Assembly: GCA_016718655.1 (NCBI GenBank)
Contig: JADKCV010000006.1
Coordinates: forward strand, 123,557 to 187,556
Source: Flavobacteriales bacterium
GTDB lineage: Bacteria > Bacteroidota > Bacteroidia > Flavobacteriales_F > PHOS-HE28
DNA length: 64,000 nucleotides
Reading direction: 5' to 3'
A program made the position numbers and the translations under genes. Below are positions 34,295 through 44,250 of this stretch, piece after piece. The notes under the pieces are model-generated. The model searched no databases, had not been told where the DNA came from, and was given only the letters and a program-made list of their open reading frames with translations. How positions within the stretch are numbered: position 1 is the first letter of the stretch; every line of letters starts with the position of its first letter.

Positions 34295-35535
34295 CCGCGA
34301 CGACCAGCCCCGCTCGGGCGACGGCCACCTCCACTACGGCGGTGGCCGTTGCCATTTCCGCCAACTGCCGGCCGACCCTTGGGATCGTAGTTCGGTCCTC
34401 TGCCGATGGCTTCTGGCAAGGGCATCTTCTTCACCTCGTAGCCGATGAGCGATTCGATCCGCCCGAACTCGCGCATCTCGCGCTCGTTCACGAACGTGAT
34501 GGCCTGACCCTTCTTGGAGGCTCGTGCCGTACGTCCGACCCGGTGCACATAATCCTCCGGGTCCCTAGGTACATCGTAGTTGATGACCATGTCGATGTCA
34601 TCGATGTCGATGCCACGGCTGACCACATCAGTGGCCACCAGGACGCGCAACTTGCGGTTGCGGAACGCCAGCATCACCTCTTCGCGTTCGGATTGCTCCA
34701 GGTCGCTGTGCATGGCCCGTGCATTGAAGCCGCGCTTCTGCAAGTGCCGGTTCAGGTTCTTCACTTCGATCTTGCGACCGGCGAAGATCACGATGCTGGT
34801 GGCCTCACTGGTGTTCAGTACGTGCTCCAGGATCTGGGCCTTCTGCATGTCGAAGATCACATAGACCTGTTGGTCCACCCCTTCGGCAGGCTTGCTCAGT
34901 GCGATGGTGATCTCCACCGGGTCGCGCAGGATGTTACGCGACAGCTCGCGGATCGCGGGCGGCATGGTGGCGCTGAACATCAGGTTCTGCCGTTCCTTGG
35001 GCAGGAAGGTGATGATACGGTTGATGTCATCCACGAAGCCCATGTCCATCATGCGGTCAGCCTCGTCGAGGATGAGGAACTCGATGCCTTGGACCGGTAC
35101 ATAACCCAGGTTGAGGTGACTGAGCAACTTCCCAGGGGTGGCCACCACGATCTCCACTCCACCCACAAGTGCCTGCTTCTGTTGGTCGAAGTTGGCGCCA
35201 TCACTACCTCCGTAAAGCGGTATGGAGGTCACCGGTGTGAAATAGGCGATCGCCTGGATCTGCTGATCGATCTGCAGCGCTAGCTCACGTGTGGGCACCA
35301 CGATCAGTCCACGGATGGAACCGTCCACCTTCGGTCGATAGCTGATGATGGTATCGATGAGCGGTAGGAGGAAGGCTGCGGTCTTACCGGTACCGGTCTG
35401 GGCACAGGCGATCAGATCGCGTTGGTCCAGTGCGGCAGGGATGGCTTGTTGTTGGATGGGGGTGGGCGCCTTGATGTTCATCGCATCAAGTCCGTCCAGC
35501 AGCTCTTCGCTGAGTCCGAGGGTTCTGAAGTCCAT
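34291..35535 (-). CDS. DEAD-box RNA helicase
   Basis: This 414-residue ATP-dependent RNA helicase carries all the family motifs: Q motif (PTPIQQQAIPAALDQRD), motif I QTGTGKTAAF, Ia PTRELALQ, II LDEADRMMDMGF, III SATMPP, V ATDVVSRGIDI, VI HRVGRTAR. The C-terminal tail is Gly/Arg-rich, often seen in cold-shock or ribosome-assembly helicases (RhlE-like). Its stop overlaps the end of the isomerase gene. Confidence 0.93.
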   Translation of the reverse strand: MDFRTLGLSEELLDGLDAMNIKAPTPIQQQAIPAALDQRDLIACAQTGTGKTAAFLLPLIDTIISYRPKVDGSIRGLIVVPTRELALQIDQQIQAIAYFTPVTSIPLYGGSDGANFDQQKQALVGGVEIVVATPGKLLSHLNLGYVPVQGIEFLILDEADRMMDMGFVDDINRIITFLPKERQNLMFSATMPPAIRELSRNILRDPVEITIALSKPAEGVDQQVYVIFDMQKAQILEHVLNTSEATSIVIFAGRKIEVKNLNRHLQKRGFNARAMHSDLEQSEREEVMLAFRNRKLRVLVATDVVSRGIDIDDIDMVINYDVPRDPEDYVHRVGRTARASKKGQAITFVNEREMREFGRIESLIGYEVKKMPLPEAIGRGPNYDPKGRPAVGGNGNGHRRSGGGRRPSGAGRRG

Positions 35536-35615
35536 GGGGTCGGTCCGGAGGACCGCATTAAGTACGTTCCGGCCGATGCCGGGTGCGCGAAGATAGGGTA
35601 GGGGTACCCGGAGGC

Positions 35616-37457
35616 CTAGGACGCTATGCGGAGAGGCTGCGGTAGGGGACCGAAGACCATGCTGATCGCCGTGCCGCTTCCACGCAACTCGCGCAATTCG
35701 CCGTTCAGCTGCTTGGCCAATATACTGATGAGCTCGGTACCAAACGATATCCCATGTCCACGTCCAACCACTGCTTCAGTTTCCTTTCCTATACCATCAT
35801 CGCTGAAGATCAGCTCGAAGCGCTCCCCGGCTGGTCGCAACACCACATGCACATGACCCGATTCGCGTCCTTCAAAGGCGTACTTCACCGAATTGGTGAG
35901 CAGTTCGTTCACGAGCAAGGTCAATGGTAACAGTTGATCCTCAGGAAGGTCGATAGGGGCGATATCCACCTGGACGGATATCCGATCATGTACTCCATAG
36001 GTGACAAGGATGGACCGGGTCAACTTGTTGAGGTGCTCATGAAGTGAGTTCTGATGCGATGTCGTCGCCTTGTAGATCGTTTCGTGCACCATGGCCATGG
36101 AACGCACCCGACCTTGTGCCTCCCTGAAGCCACGTTCCAGGATGGGATCACCATGCTGCCCCATCTGGATACCCAACAGGCTGTCAACCACCTGAAGGTT
36201 GTTCTTGATGCGATGGTGGATCTCCCGAAGAAGGACCTCCTTCTCTTCTTCGCTGATCAGTGTCTCGGTGAGGCGCTTGTTCTGTCGTTGGAGTTCCACG
36301 TGTTTGGCCTGGATCTCATCGTGTTGTCTCCGTATCACCGCGTTCTTCAATCGTACGCGCTTGACGATCCTCAATATGAAGATGCTGGAGAGCACCAGTG
36401 CCACGATCGCGATGATGAGTGAAGCAACAAGTACCATGAGCAACCGGTTGCCAATACGTTGCTCGGCGATGGTCACCTCTTTTTGTTCATTGGACGCCCG
36501 GAGTTCCGCATTATCCTTTTCATGCCTTTCCAGGTCATGAAGCACCCGAAGCGCAGCCATGGCATGGCCATCTTGAGCCATCCGCAACGAATCATCCGTT
36601 GCCTTGATCCGCTGAAGTCTTTCCAAGGCCAGGTCGGTACGCCCCTGTTGCAAGGCCCATTCATAACGCAACGCGTCGACCTCGCGCAATGCTTCGGGTT
36701 CCTTGAGTGTGAGGACGTACTCGTCCAATCCATCCAATAGGGAACCTGCTTTCCCGGCGTGCTGCATTGCAACCAGTACCCGGGCCTGTTCCAGTTCGAT
36801 ATTGAACCGGTCCCGAGGTGTACCGTCCTTGGCCAGTGATCGATGGGACTTGGCCAGGATGGTCAACGCATCACTATTCTTGCCCTGTGCGGCCAACACA
36901 CGTGCCATGTCCGCCCAGCCAAGTGCCTTGTTCCGCTCATCGCTCGATCCGTCGGCCAGTCGCAGTGCTTCTTCCGTAACGCGCTGGGCTTCATCCAACT
37001 TGTCATTCTTGAGCAGGACCCCCACCAGAAAGTGTAGCAATTCGGCACTCAGGTCGAATTCCTTTAAGGGAACAGCCATGGCCAGGGCATTTCGCGCCTC
37101 TTTTTCAGCCATGGCATACTGACCATTCCGTGCGAAAGCGACCGATACGTTGCGAAGGTCCAAGGCGATCATGCGAGGATCCCCCAGTGCACGTGAAAGA
37201 TCGAGTGCCCGAAGTGACGATCGAAGGACATCCTCTCGTGATCCGCACAGAAGTTCCGCCGAGACCAATTTGGTCATGGCATCGTGTTCCTTGCGAAGGT
37301 CCCCCTTGCCTTCTGTGTCCGAAACGGCCGTTCGGGCCGCTACGAGCGCCGCCACCGGGTCGTCAACATTGCCATTCATGGTGGAATGTGCCACCACGAA
37401 ACCCAGTGTGAAGGTGAAGATCCGGAGTAGTGCGATGTTACGCATGAGGAGAGCCAT
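35616..37457 (-). CDS. TPR sensor histidine kinase (HisKA_2 type)
   Basis: This 613-residue protein has a hydrophobic start, TPR-like repeats over about 30-300, a coiled coil with a transmembrane helix at about 320-345 (LLMVLVASLIIAIVALVLSSIF), and a second coiled coil. The kinase part has the HisKA_2 phosphoacceptor EIHHRIKNNLQVVDSLLG, then an HATPase with LLVNELLTNSVKYAF, SDDGIG and GHGISFG. Such TPR kinases are usual in Bacteroidota. No response regulator gene is adjacent. ATG 37445 is a second possible start. Confidence 0.88.
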   Translation of the reverse strand: MALLMRNIALLRIFTFTLGFVVAHSTMNGNVDDPVAALVAARTAVSDTEGKGDLRKEHDAMTKLVSAELLCGSREDVLRSSLRALDLSRALGDPRMIALDLRNVSVAFARNGQYAMAEKEARNALAMAVPLKEFDLSAELLHFLVGVLLKNDKLDEAQRVTEEALRLADGSSDERNKALGWADMARVLAAQGKNSDALTILAKSHRSLAKDGTPRDRFNIELEQARVLVAMQHAGKAGSLLDGLDEYVLTLKEPEALREVDALRYEWALQQGRTDLALERLQRIKATDDSLRMAQDGHAMAALRVLHDLERHEKDNAELRASNEQKEVTIAEQRIGNRLLMVLVASLIIAIVALVLSSIFILRIVKRVRLKNAVIRRQHDEIQAKHVELQRQNKRLTETLISEEEKEVLLREIHHRIKNNLQVVDSLLGIQMGQHGDPILERGFREAQGRVRSMAMVHETIYKATTSHQNSLHEHLNKLTRSILVTYGVHDRISVQVDIAPIDLPEDQLLPLTLLVNELLTNSVKYAFEGRESGHVHVVLRPAGERFELIFSDDGIGKETEAVVGRGHGISFGTELISILAKQLNGELRELRGSGTAISMVFGPLPQPLRIAS

Positions 37458-37519
37458 GGTTTTCCGTGCTACGTGGGGTCGATCAAAAGGTTCTCGCCGA
37501 CCATTCCTACATTGGGGCC

Positions 37520-38257
37520 ATGCGTGTGGCCGTGGAAGTGTGCGTGGCTTCAGTGGAAGAGGCCCAGGTGGCTTCGGACCTGGGTGTGGACAGTGTCGAG
37601 GTCTGCAATTGGTTGGCCTGTGGGGGTGTCACACCGGGCTCTGGATTGGTGGATACCATCCGTGGATTGGTGGCTTGCCAGGTACGCGTACTGGTCAGGC
37701 CGACGCCAGGAGGGTTTGTTTATAGTGTCCCGGAAAGTGCCGTGCTGCTCACCGATGCGGAAGTTTTCGGAGGAGGAGGACTTGGCTTGGTCACCGGTGC
37801 CTTGGACACAACCGGCCTTCCTCATGCGAACTTGCTTGACCTTGTGCGCACAGCAGCGCCCGAGAGCGAACTCACGTTCCATCGAGCCATTGATGTTTGC
37901 AGCGATCCGGTCCGCGCTGCTGACGTTTGTATGGATCATGGTATATCGCGCATCCTCACCTCCGGTGCAGCCACGTTGGCGATGGACGGCATCCCGATGC
38001 TATGCGCCTTGATCCAACGGTGCGGTCCGAACTGCCAAGTGGCTGTGGCAGGCGGTGTCGGTCCGGGCAATGTGGTGGAACTCATTGAACGGACAGGTCT
38101 ACAGGAGGTCCATTTCGCCGCACAACGCCCGGTTCATTATTCAGCGGCCTCTGTTTCGATGAGTTCCGTTCACGATACTCATCAGTTCCTCACGGAACCC
38201 GATGCGGCAAAGATCGAGGGAGTACTGAACGCCCTCACCAAGGCTGGACTGCGATGA
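37520..38257 (+). CDS. cutC: CutC family protein
   Basis: This protein of about 245 residues of the CutC TIM-barrel family has the phrases VEVCVASVEEAQ, RVLVRPTPGGFVYS, LTFHRAIDVCSDP and RILTSGAA. It was first linked to copper homeostasis, but that role is disputed and the family reaction is unknown to me. ATG 37520 starts at the conserved VEVCV region. Its stop overlaps the start of the beta-mannosidase gene (ATGA), so they are likely expressed together. Confidence 0.88.
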   Translation: MRVAVEVCVASVEEAQVASDLGVDSVEVCNWLACGGVTPGSGLVDTIRGLVACQVRVLVRPTPGGFVYSVPESAVLLTDAEVFGGGGLGLVTGALDTTGLPHANLLDLVRTAAPESELTFHRAIDVCSDPVRAADVCMDHGISRILTSGAATLAMDGIPMLCALIQRCGPNCQVAVAGGVGPGNVVELIERTGLQEVHFAAQRPVHYSAASVSMSSVHDTHQFLTEPDAAKIEGVLNALTKAGLR

Positions 38258-40266
38258 GAAGGTTCTCTGTAGGGGTGGGGGGCTTGCTCCATCTTGCGGT
38301 ACTTGCACAAGTTGAGACAAGGACCCTGGACCAGGGTTGGGAGTTCAGAGAGAAGGGGACCGGGAACTGGTTCGCTGCTGACGTCCCCGGAGTGATCCAT
38401 ACCGACCTGATCAGGCATGGGCTGATCCCGGACCCCTATGTGGCCTTCAATGCCGATAGTGTTCAATGGGTGCACGAACGGAACTGGACGTACCGGACAG
38501 CTTTCCACCTGAGTAGTGCCGACCTCGAAGCGAAGGACATCGACCTGGTGTTCGAAGGGTTGGACACCTACGCGGACATCGTCGTCAATGGCAATTGGGT
38601 GATGCGGACGGACAATATGTTCCGAAGCTGGGAAATAGGAACGAAGCATCTGCTGCGAACGGGTACCAATACCGTGGAGGTCACCTTTCGAGACCCCGTT
38701 GTGGAGGGCCAAAAGGTCAAGGACCGCTATGGAGTGGCCTTACCAGCTGACAGTGACCCCAGTGGCGTGGCACCCTTCGTTCGTAAGGCCGCCTACCAGT
38801 TCGGCTGGGACTTCGCCCCCCGAATGCTGACCTGCGGTATCTGGCGTCCGGTCCATCTCCGACTTTCGGGTGAGGTCGGGCCATTCGACATGAAGGTCGA
38901 GGAACACTGGAGCGGCAAGGAAGTGGACCTCGAGCTACGACCGCGTTGGAAGAAGGGGCAACCTTCATCAGGTGACGAAGGCTTGGAGTGGGTGGTGTGG
39001 TGGGACGGTGAGGAAGCCGCTAGACGGCGTTGGAGTCGTCCTGGGTCAGAGAACCAAACGCTCAGCTTTCGAGTGGACGGGTCCGGAAGGTGGTGGCCCA
39101 AAGGATCAGGACCGAGTATCATACATCAACTAAGGGTAGAGGTGATAAGGAACGGGATCGTGCTTTGTTCGTGGGAGCGGTCGATCGGGTTCCGTAAGGT
39201 GGAACTGGACCAAGCTGAGGACGAAAGAGGCAAGGCATTCCGGTTCCTCGTCAATGAACAACCGATATTCATGCGAGGATGCAACCTCGTACCACCGGAC
39301 ATGTTCCTACCGCGTGCAGGGGACTCCGCTTGGGTGGCGCTGGTGAAGCACATGAGCGATGGACACATGAACATGGTCAGGGTATGGTCCGGTGGGGTGT
39401 ATCCACCCGAAGCCTTCTTCAATGCGTGTGATACGGCTGGTATACTCGTGTGGCAGGACCTGATGTTCGGCAACATGGTACCGGGAAGCGATAGTGCCTT
39501 CCTAGCAACAAGCCTGACCGAAGTGGCGGAACACGTGGACCGGATCAGCGAACATCCATCCCTGGCGTTGTTCTGTGGGAACAACGAGTTGGATGTGGCT
39601 TGGTACAACTGGGGGTGGCAGGATCGCTATGGCCTCCACGGAGCGGATAGTTCAAAAGTGTGGGACGATCATAACTCCTTCTTCCATGAACGTTTACGTC
39701 TGGCGACCAGCCCTTGGACCTACACGCATACCAGCCCATTGAGCAATTGGGGCAATGCAGAAGGACTGCGGAACGGAGACCTTCACTATTGGGGTGTTTG
39801 GCACGGGGACAGCACGTTCGCCTCGTTCGCTGGGAACGTCGGGCGGTTCGTGAGCGAATACGGCTTCCAGAGCTACCCGGATAGTAGCCACTTGGCACGC
39901 TACATTCCACCCGAACAACTCCACATAGGCTCGCCAGCGCTATCCTACCGACAGCGCAGTTACAGGACCGATAGACCGATCTGGGACGCCATTCGCCACG
40001 AACTTGGTATGGTACCGACCTCCCTCGGAGGATTCATCTCCGCTTCACAGCAGGTGCAGGCCAAGGCCTACGAACGGGCGATCACCGAACACTGGAAAGC
40101 TTGGCCCGCATGCATGGGCACCTTGCTTTGGCAGCTGAATGAACCGTGGCCGGGGCCGAGTTGGTCCATCGTTGATCATCGGGGTTCGCGAAAGCCTGCT
40201 TACTTCAGCGTGAAAGAGGCTTACCGTACCATACTTGGCGGAACGGCTCCACAGAAAGCCCCTTAG
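38254..40266 (+). CDS. Glycoside hydrolase family 2 beta-mannosidase
   Basis: This 670-residue exported enzyme has a signal peptide (LLHLAVLAQ) and a GH2 N-terminal jelly roll (DQGWEFREKGTGNWFAADVPGVIHTDL). A (beta/alpha)8 barrel follows with acid/base Glu445 (CGNNELDV) and nucleophile Glu535 (VSEYGFQSYP). These sites and WQDLMFGNMVPG match beta-mannosidases, which remove beta-1,4-mannose, including the core mannose of N-glycans. It is shorter than many family members and seems to lack the extra C-terminal beta-domain. Its start overlaps cutC. With GH92 at 47.4 kb and the asparaginase at 49.9 kb it makes a plausible glycan-degrading set. Confidence 0.9.
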   Translation: MRRFSVGVGGLLHLAVLAQVETRTLDQGWEFREKGTGNWFAADVPGVIHTDLIRHGLIPDPYVAFNADSVQWVHERNWTYRTAFHLSSADLEAKDIDLVFEGLDTYADIVVNGNWVMRTDNMFRSWEIGTKHLLRTGTNTVEVTFRDPVVEGQKVKDRYGVALPADSDPSGVAPFVRKAAYQFGWDFAPRMLTCGIWRPVHLRLSGEVGPFDMKVEEHWSGKEVDLELRPRWKKGQPSSGDEGLEWVVWWDGEEAARRRWSRPGSENQTLSFRVDGSGRWWPKGSGPSIIHQLRVEVIRNGIVLCSWERSIGFRKVELDQAEDERGKAFRFLVNEQPIFMRGCNLVPPDMFLPRAGDSAWVALVKHMSDGHMNMVRVWSGGVYPPEAFFNACDTAGILVWQDLMFGNMVPGSDSAFLATSLTEVAEHVDRISEHPSLALFCGNNELDVAWYNWGWQDRYGLHGADSSKVWDDHNSFFHERLRLATSPWTYTHTSPLSNWGNAEGLRNGDLHYWGVWHGDSTFASFAGNVGRFVSEYGFQSYPDSSHLARYIPPEQLHIGSPALSYRQRSYRTDRPIWDAIRHELGMVPTSLGGFISASQQVQAKAYERAITEHWKAWPACMGTLLWQLNEPWPGPSWSIVDHRGSRKPAYFSVKEAYRTILGGTAPQKAP

Positions 40267-40331
40267 CCAAGTCCGGCCTGTTTCCCCGAAATGCTAACTT
40301 CGCTGACCAACGGACACCTTACTAAACAACG

Positions 40332-43300
40332 ATGAGCATGACCCGAACGCGACACGTATGGATGAGTGCGCTGCTGTTCGCCGGAATTGGGCTTTCCAGC
40401 CCGGTCCTGGCGCAGGGCGGATGTTTGAACGAGACCCTGTACCCGGCAGGTGCGATCACACCAAGCAACATTGGACTGGTCACGGTCATTGCAACTTGCA
40501 ACTTCCGTCAGGAACACTCCCAGATCACCGGCATCGTACCTGGGGGGACCTACGAATTCACGAGTTCCTTGGGTTCCTATGTCACCCTGCGGTCGGGCTC
40601 TTACGATGGTGGAGTAGTGGCCGAAGGGACCGCACCACTTCAGTATGTGGCTGCGGACAACAGTGACCTGTTCCCTCATTGGAATGTGGATGATGCGTGC
40701 ACAACGGATGATACCGAATGCGTGGAGACCAATGTGCAACGCATCCTCAATTGCACCCCACCGGAATTCACATACACCTACACGGAGGATTGTGATCTTG
40801 GTGAGTTCTACCTGGACATCGATGTCACCTCGACGGGCGATGGTTCCACGGTGAACATCACCTATGATGTTTTCGGGTCGATCCAGACCATTCCCGGGGT
40901 CGGCGTAGGGTTGACACAGATCGGACCCTTTTTCATCGGCGACCAAGTGGACCTGACCATCGAGCATGAATCCGATCCGGAATGCAACATCGCACTTGGC
41001 TTGCTGGAACTAGCATCAAGCTGCCCGGTCCCTATCGGCTGCGGCGGCCCTGCCATAGTCAACAACTATTGTTACACGGATCTGGATAGCCGCACGTGGA
41101 CCTATCAAGCGGCTGGTTCCGGTTCCCTCATCTTGTACTTCACGCAAGGGACCATTGAGACCTGCTGCGACGATCTGGCCATATACGACGGGCTCGACGC
41201 AACCGGCACGCTCTTGTATCAGTTCGATGGGTTGAGTGCGGACATTTCCGACATTTCGGTCATCTCAACCACGGGCTCTTTGCATATGGTGATGAGTTCC
41301 GATGGTTCTGTCAGCTGCACCAGCCAGTCCACCACCGAATGGATCTGGGAGGTGAATTGCCTGAACTGCGCTTATCCACAAGTCGCGACCAATGTGGTCG
41401 AGGATTGCCCCAACAACCAGTGGACCTTGGAGGTGGATGTGCTCAGCACGGGCGATGGTTCCACCGTCAATTTGGACTACAACGTGAACGGCGGTGGTGT
41501 TCAAAGTGAGATCGGCGTCGGTGTGGGTGTGACCATCCTTGGTCCCTTCGTTGTCGGCGACGTGGTGGATGTGACCGTGGTGCACGAAAGCGATGCGATC
41601 TGCAACCTGATCTTGCCTACCATAACAGATCCGGGCAACTGCCCCACGATCATCGAATGCGGAGTTCCTCCCATCACCGAGACCTACTGCTACGGCCCAA
41701 GTGATGCTCAGGAATGGCGCTACGAGTCGAGCGGAGCTGGCACCCTTCGACTGCGGTTCCTGCGCGGTACCATCGAGAGCAACAACTACGATTCGCTCGA
41801 GATATACGATGGCCCCGATGCCACTGCGCCGTTGCTTTTCACCCACAACAACACCCTGACCTACAACCTGGGTCCGGTGGGAAGTGCAGTGAACAACCTG
41901 GAACCCAATTTCTATGAGGTGATCGCCTATTCGACCTCAGGGCAATTATACATGGAGATGACCTCCGACGGTTCCGTGCAATGTGGTGGTGAGTTCCCCA
42001 CAGCGACCTACGACTCTTGGGAATGGGAGGTGGTCTGCTTGGATTGCTCCATCCCCACGGGTGATGTGACCATTGTTGACGATTGCGCGAACAACCAGTT
42101 CAGCTTGGACGTGAACGTGACCGGAACGGGGGATGCGACAACCGCACGGATCCTTTACACGATCAATGGAGGTGATGTGATCGAAGTGACCGGACTCGCT
42201 GTCGGAGTGACCACGATCGGCCCCTTCGGCTTCGATGACATCGTGAACGTGACCATCGCCCACGAGAGCAATGATCTCTGCAACATCGGGTACGGTAACT
42301 TCAGCGACACGGGCACCTGCCCCTTGCTCATTGCCTGCGATGGCACCTTCGTGCAGGACTCCGTGTGCTTTGCGAACAACCAGGACCTCCGGTACTACTA
42401 CCAAGGTACGGGCACCTTCCCGCTGGGTATCTTCTTCGATAACGGCACCTTGGGCTTCGGGGATGTGCTTACGTTGTACGATGGAGGTGACATCACCGCA
42501 CCGGTTCTCCAAACGTTCAATGCAACTCCTGACCTGGCCGGGGTGTTCGTTTCAACGACCAACCCCGAGCATCGGTTGACGCTCCGCATCCAAGCCAATG
42601 GCTTCACGTCGTGTGGGGATGGCGGCCTGATCGATGATATCGGATGGCAGGTGGGTTGTCTGGATTGTGTGCCACCTACCGGTACGTTCACGATCGTTCA
42701 GGACTGCGACAACTTCCAGTACTTCATCGATGTGAACGTGACCTCCCTCGGCACCGACCCGGAATTGGAGATCGCCAACGATGGAGGCGTCGCATCCACG
42801 AACATCACCACACCTGGCACCTACCAGATCGGGCCCTTCGTTTCTGGCACACCGATCGAGGTCACCTTGGTGAACGACGCGAACAGCCTCTGTAACGTGT
42901 ATTCCGGCACCTTGGTGAACCCGCTGTGCCCGACCATCCTTTGCGGTTCAACTCCGTTCGTGGAGACCTATTGCTATACGAACAGTGAGAACCGCGCATG
43001 GGCATACGAAGTGCCTGCAGGGGGCACCATCCGGTTGGTCTTCCAGCGGGGGACCATCGAAAGCAACACGTGGGATGACCTGATCATCTTCGACGGCCCT
43101 GACCCGAACAGCGACACGCTCTTCATCCACAACAATACCCTCACGTACAACCTGGGGCCTGATGGCAGTGCTGTCAATAGCACAGCTAGTCCCTACTACA
43201 CGGTGGATGTGACCACCACAGGCACCAACTTGTACATGACGCTCACAACGGATGCTTCCGTATCCTGCGAAAGCCAGGCCGGTGCTTGGGACAGCTGGGA

Positions 43301-43727
43301 ATGGACGGCGCAATGCTTCGGGTGCCAGGCACCTGGCGTTGCCTATAACCTGGTGCCGAACTGCTTCGACCGGACCTACACCGCTGAGGTCATCGTCACC
43401 CAGACTCCTGGGCCTGATGGTCTCGAGATCGTGAACGAGTTGACCAGCGAGCAGCAATTAGCGACCGCACCGGGCGTCTACACCTTCGGTCCCTATGACC
43501 AGAACAACCTGACCATCTTCGGTGTCACCGACCTCGCTGATGCGACGTGCACGTTCATGTCCGACTCATTGACATACGCCAGCACGGATTGTATCCTCTC
43601 CACCTGTCAGGTGGTGAATACCGAGTTGTGCTATGGGAACGATCTGGACCGTTGGTATACCTACCAGGCCAATGAGAACGTCCCGATCTCGATCGCGTTC
43701 CTACAAGGGACAGCTGCTCAGCGGTGA
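40332..43727 (+). CDS. Secreted CUB-repeat protein, main part (frameshifted before its T9SS tail)
   Basis: This 1131-residue frame begins with a signal peptide (SPVLAQGG). After an N-terminal region it has five pairs of modules: a fibronectin-like one (TSTGDGSTVNITYDV, VGVGLTQIGPF, GDQVDLTIEHESD) and a CUB-like one (ETYCYGPSD, GTIESNNYDSLEIYDG, WEWEVVCLDC). The fifth CUB-like module breaks off at AFLQGTAAQR. It continues in the +1 frame from 43708; dropping one G from the GGG at 43707-43709 joins them as FLQGQLLSGDQ. In this frame alone the protein lacks its sorting domain and would probably not be secreted. A TAACTTCG at 40295-40302 may be its -7 promoter element. Confidence 0.8.
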   Translation: MSMTRTRHVWMSALLFAGIGLSSPVLAQGGCLNETLYPAGAITPSNIGLVTVIATCNFRQEHSQITGIVPGGTYEFTSSLGSYVTLRSGSYDGGVVAEGTAPLQYVAADNSDLFPHWNVDDACTTDDTECVETNVQRILNCTPPEFTYTYTEDCDLGEFYLDIDVTSTGDGSTVNITYDVFGSIQTIPGVGVGLTQIGPFFIGDQVDLTIEHESDPECNIALGLLELASSCPVPIGCGGPAIVNNYCYTDLDSRTWTYQAAGSGSLILYFTQGTIETCCDDLAIYDGLDATGTLLYQFDGLSADISDISVISTTGSLHMVMSSDGSVSCTSQSTTEWIWEVNCLNCAYPQVATNVVEDCPNNQWTLEVDVLSTGDGSTVNLDYNVNGGGVQSEIGVGVGVTILGPFVVGDVVDVTVVHESDAICNLILPTITDPGNCPTIIECGVPPITETYCYGPSDAQEWRYESSGAGTLRLRFLRGTIESNNYDSLEIYDGPDATAPLLFTHNNTLTYNLGPVGSAVNNLEPNFYEVIAYSTSGQLYMEMTSDGSVQCGGEFPTATYDSWEWEVVCLDCSIPTGDVTIVDDCANNQFSLDVNVTGTGDATTARILYTINGGDVIEVTGLAVGVTTIGPFGFDDIVNVTIAHESNDLCNIGYGNFSDTGTCPLLIACDGTFVQDSVCFANNQDLRYYYQGTGTFPLGIFFDNGTLGFGDVLTLYDGGDITAPVLQTFNATPDLAGVFVSTTNPEHRLTLRIQANGFTSCGDGGLIDDIGWQVGCLDCVPPTGTFTIVQDCDNFQYFIDVNVTSLGTDPELEIANDGGVASTNITTPGTYQIGPFVSGTPIEVTLVNDANSLCNVYSGTLVNPLCPTILCGSTPFVETYCYTNSENRAWAYEVPAGGTIRLVFQRGTIESNTWDDLIIFDGPDPNSDTLFIHNNTLTYNLGPDGSAVNSTASPYYTVDVTTTGTNLYMTLTTDASVSCESQAGAWDSWEWTAQCFGCQAPGVAYNLVPNCFDRTYTAEVIVTQTPGPDGLEIVNELTSEQQLATAPGVYTFGPYDQNNLTIFGVTDLADATCTFMSDSLTYASTDCILSTCQVVNTELCYGNDLDRWYTYQANENVPISIAFLQGTAAQR

Positions 43728-44202
43728 TCAGATCGTGGTGTATAATGGAGCCGATGAGACCGCCAATGTCATCTACCAAGGAGCCAATGGTGGCAACATG
43801 GCAGGATTCGCAGTGAATAGCCAGAACCCGGAGAACATCATCACACTCCGTATCCGCTCCAACGCGGCCGGCTCTTGTGACGATGGTGCTGCCTTGACCC
43901 CATTGAAGTGGGACGTGGGCTGTGGTTTCGTTGGCATCAGCGAAGGAGAGGGTTCCGGGTTCAACGTGTATCCCAACCCAACCCGCGATCTGATCACTGT
44001 GGGACTCGGTAGCGATGTATCGGGCGATGTGCTCATCCGTGTGATGGACATCAGCGGCCGTGTGGTCATGGAACATCCTTATGTGGCCAAGGGCGGTGGC
44101 AACCAGACATTGGACCTGAAAGGTCTCCAGTCGGGTCAGTATCTGGTCCAATTGAACACCACCGAATGGGTGCGTACCCAGCGTGTGGAACTCACTCGCT
44201 GA
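43633..44202 (+). CDS. C-terminal part of the CUB-repeat protein with T9SS sorting domain
   Basis: The true continuation starts at about 43708; the frame is open from ATG 43633. It completes the fifth CUB-like module (QIVVYNGADETANVIYQG, KWDVGCGF) and ends with a type IX secretion sorting domain: FNVYPNPTRDLITVGL, ISGRVVME and LQSGQYLVQLN, the usual Por-secretion tail layout. Joined to the preceding frame it gives a cell-surface or secreted adhesin or binding protein of about 1290 residues. A strong terminator follows at 44220. Confidence 0.85.
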   Translation: MGTIWTVGIPTRPMRTSRSRSRSYKGQLLSGDQIVVYNGADETANVIYQGANGGNMAGFAVNSQNPENIITLRIRSNAAGSCDDGAALTPLKWDVGCGFVGISEGEGSGFNVYPNPTRDLITVGLGSDVSGDVLIRVMDISGRVVMEHPYVAKGGGNQTLDLKGLQSGQYLVQLNTTEWVRTQRVELTR

Positions 44203-44219
44203 CATTGATCCCAACCAGC

Positions 44220-44250
44220 AAAGGGCCGTCTCGCAAGAGGCGGCCCTTTT
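44220..44250 (+). terminator. Rho-independent terminator after the CUB-repeat gene
   Basis: Perfect arms AAAGGGCCG and CGGCCCTTT pair further inward to a GCAA tetraloop (44233-44236), giving about 13 base pairs including one G-T. The stem ends in four T. It lies 18 bases after the T9SS gene's stop. The A-rich start also makes it a fair reverse-strand terminator. Confidence 0.85.

Noticed and set aside
40780..43700. CRISPR-like or satellite repeats within the CUB-repeat gene
   Set aside because: The periodic similarity is of protein modules about 200 residues long with diverged DNA, not short direct repeats with spacers.
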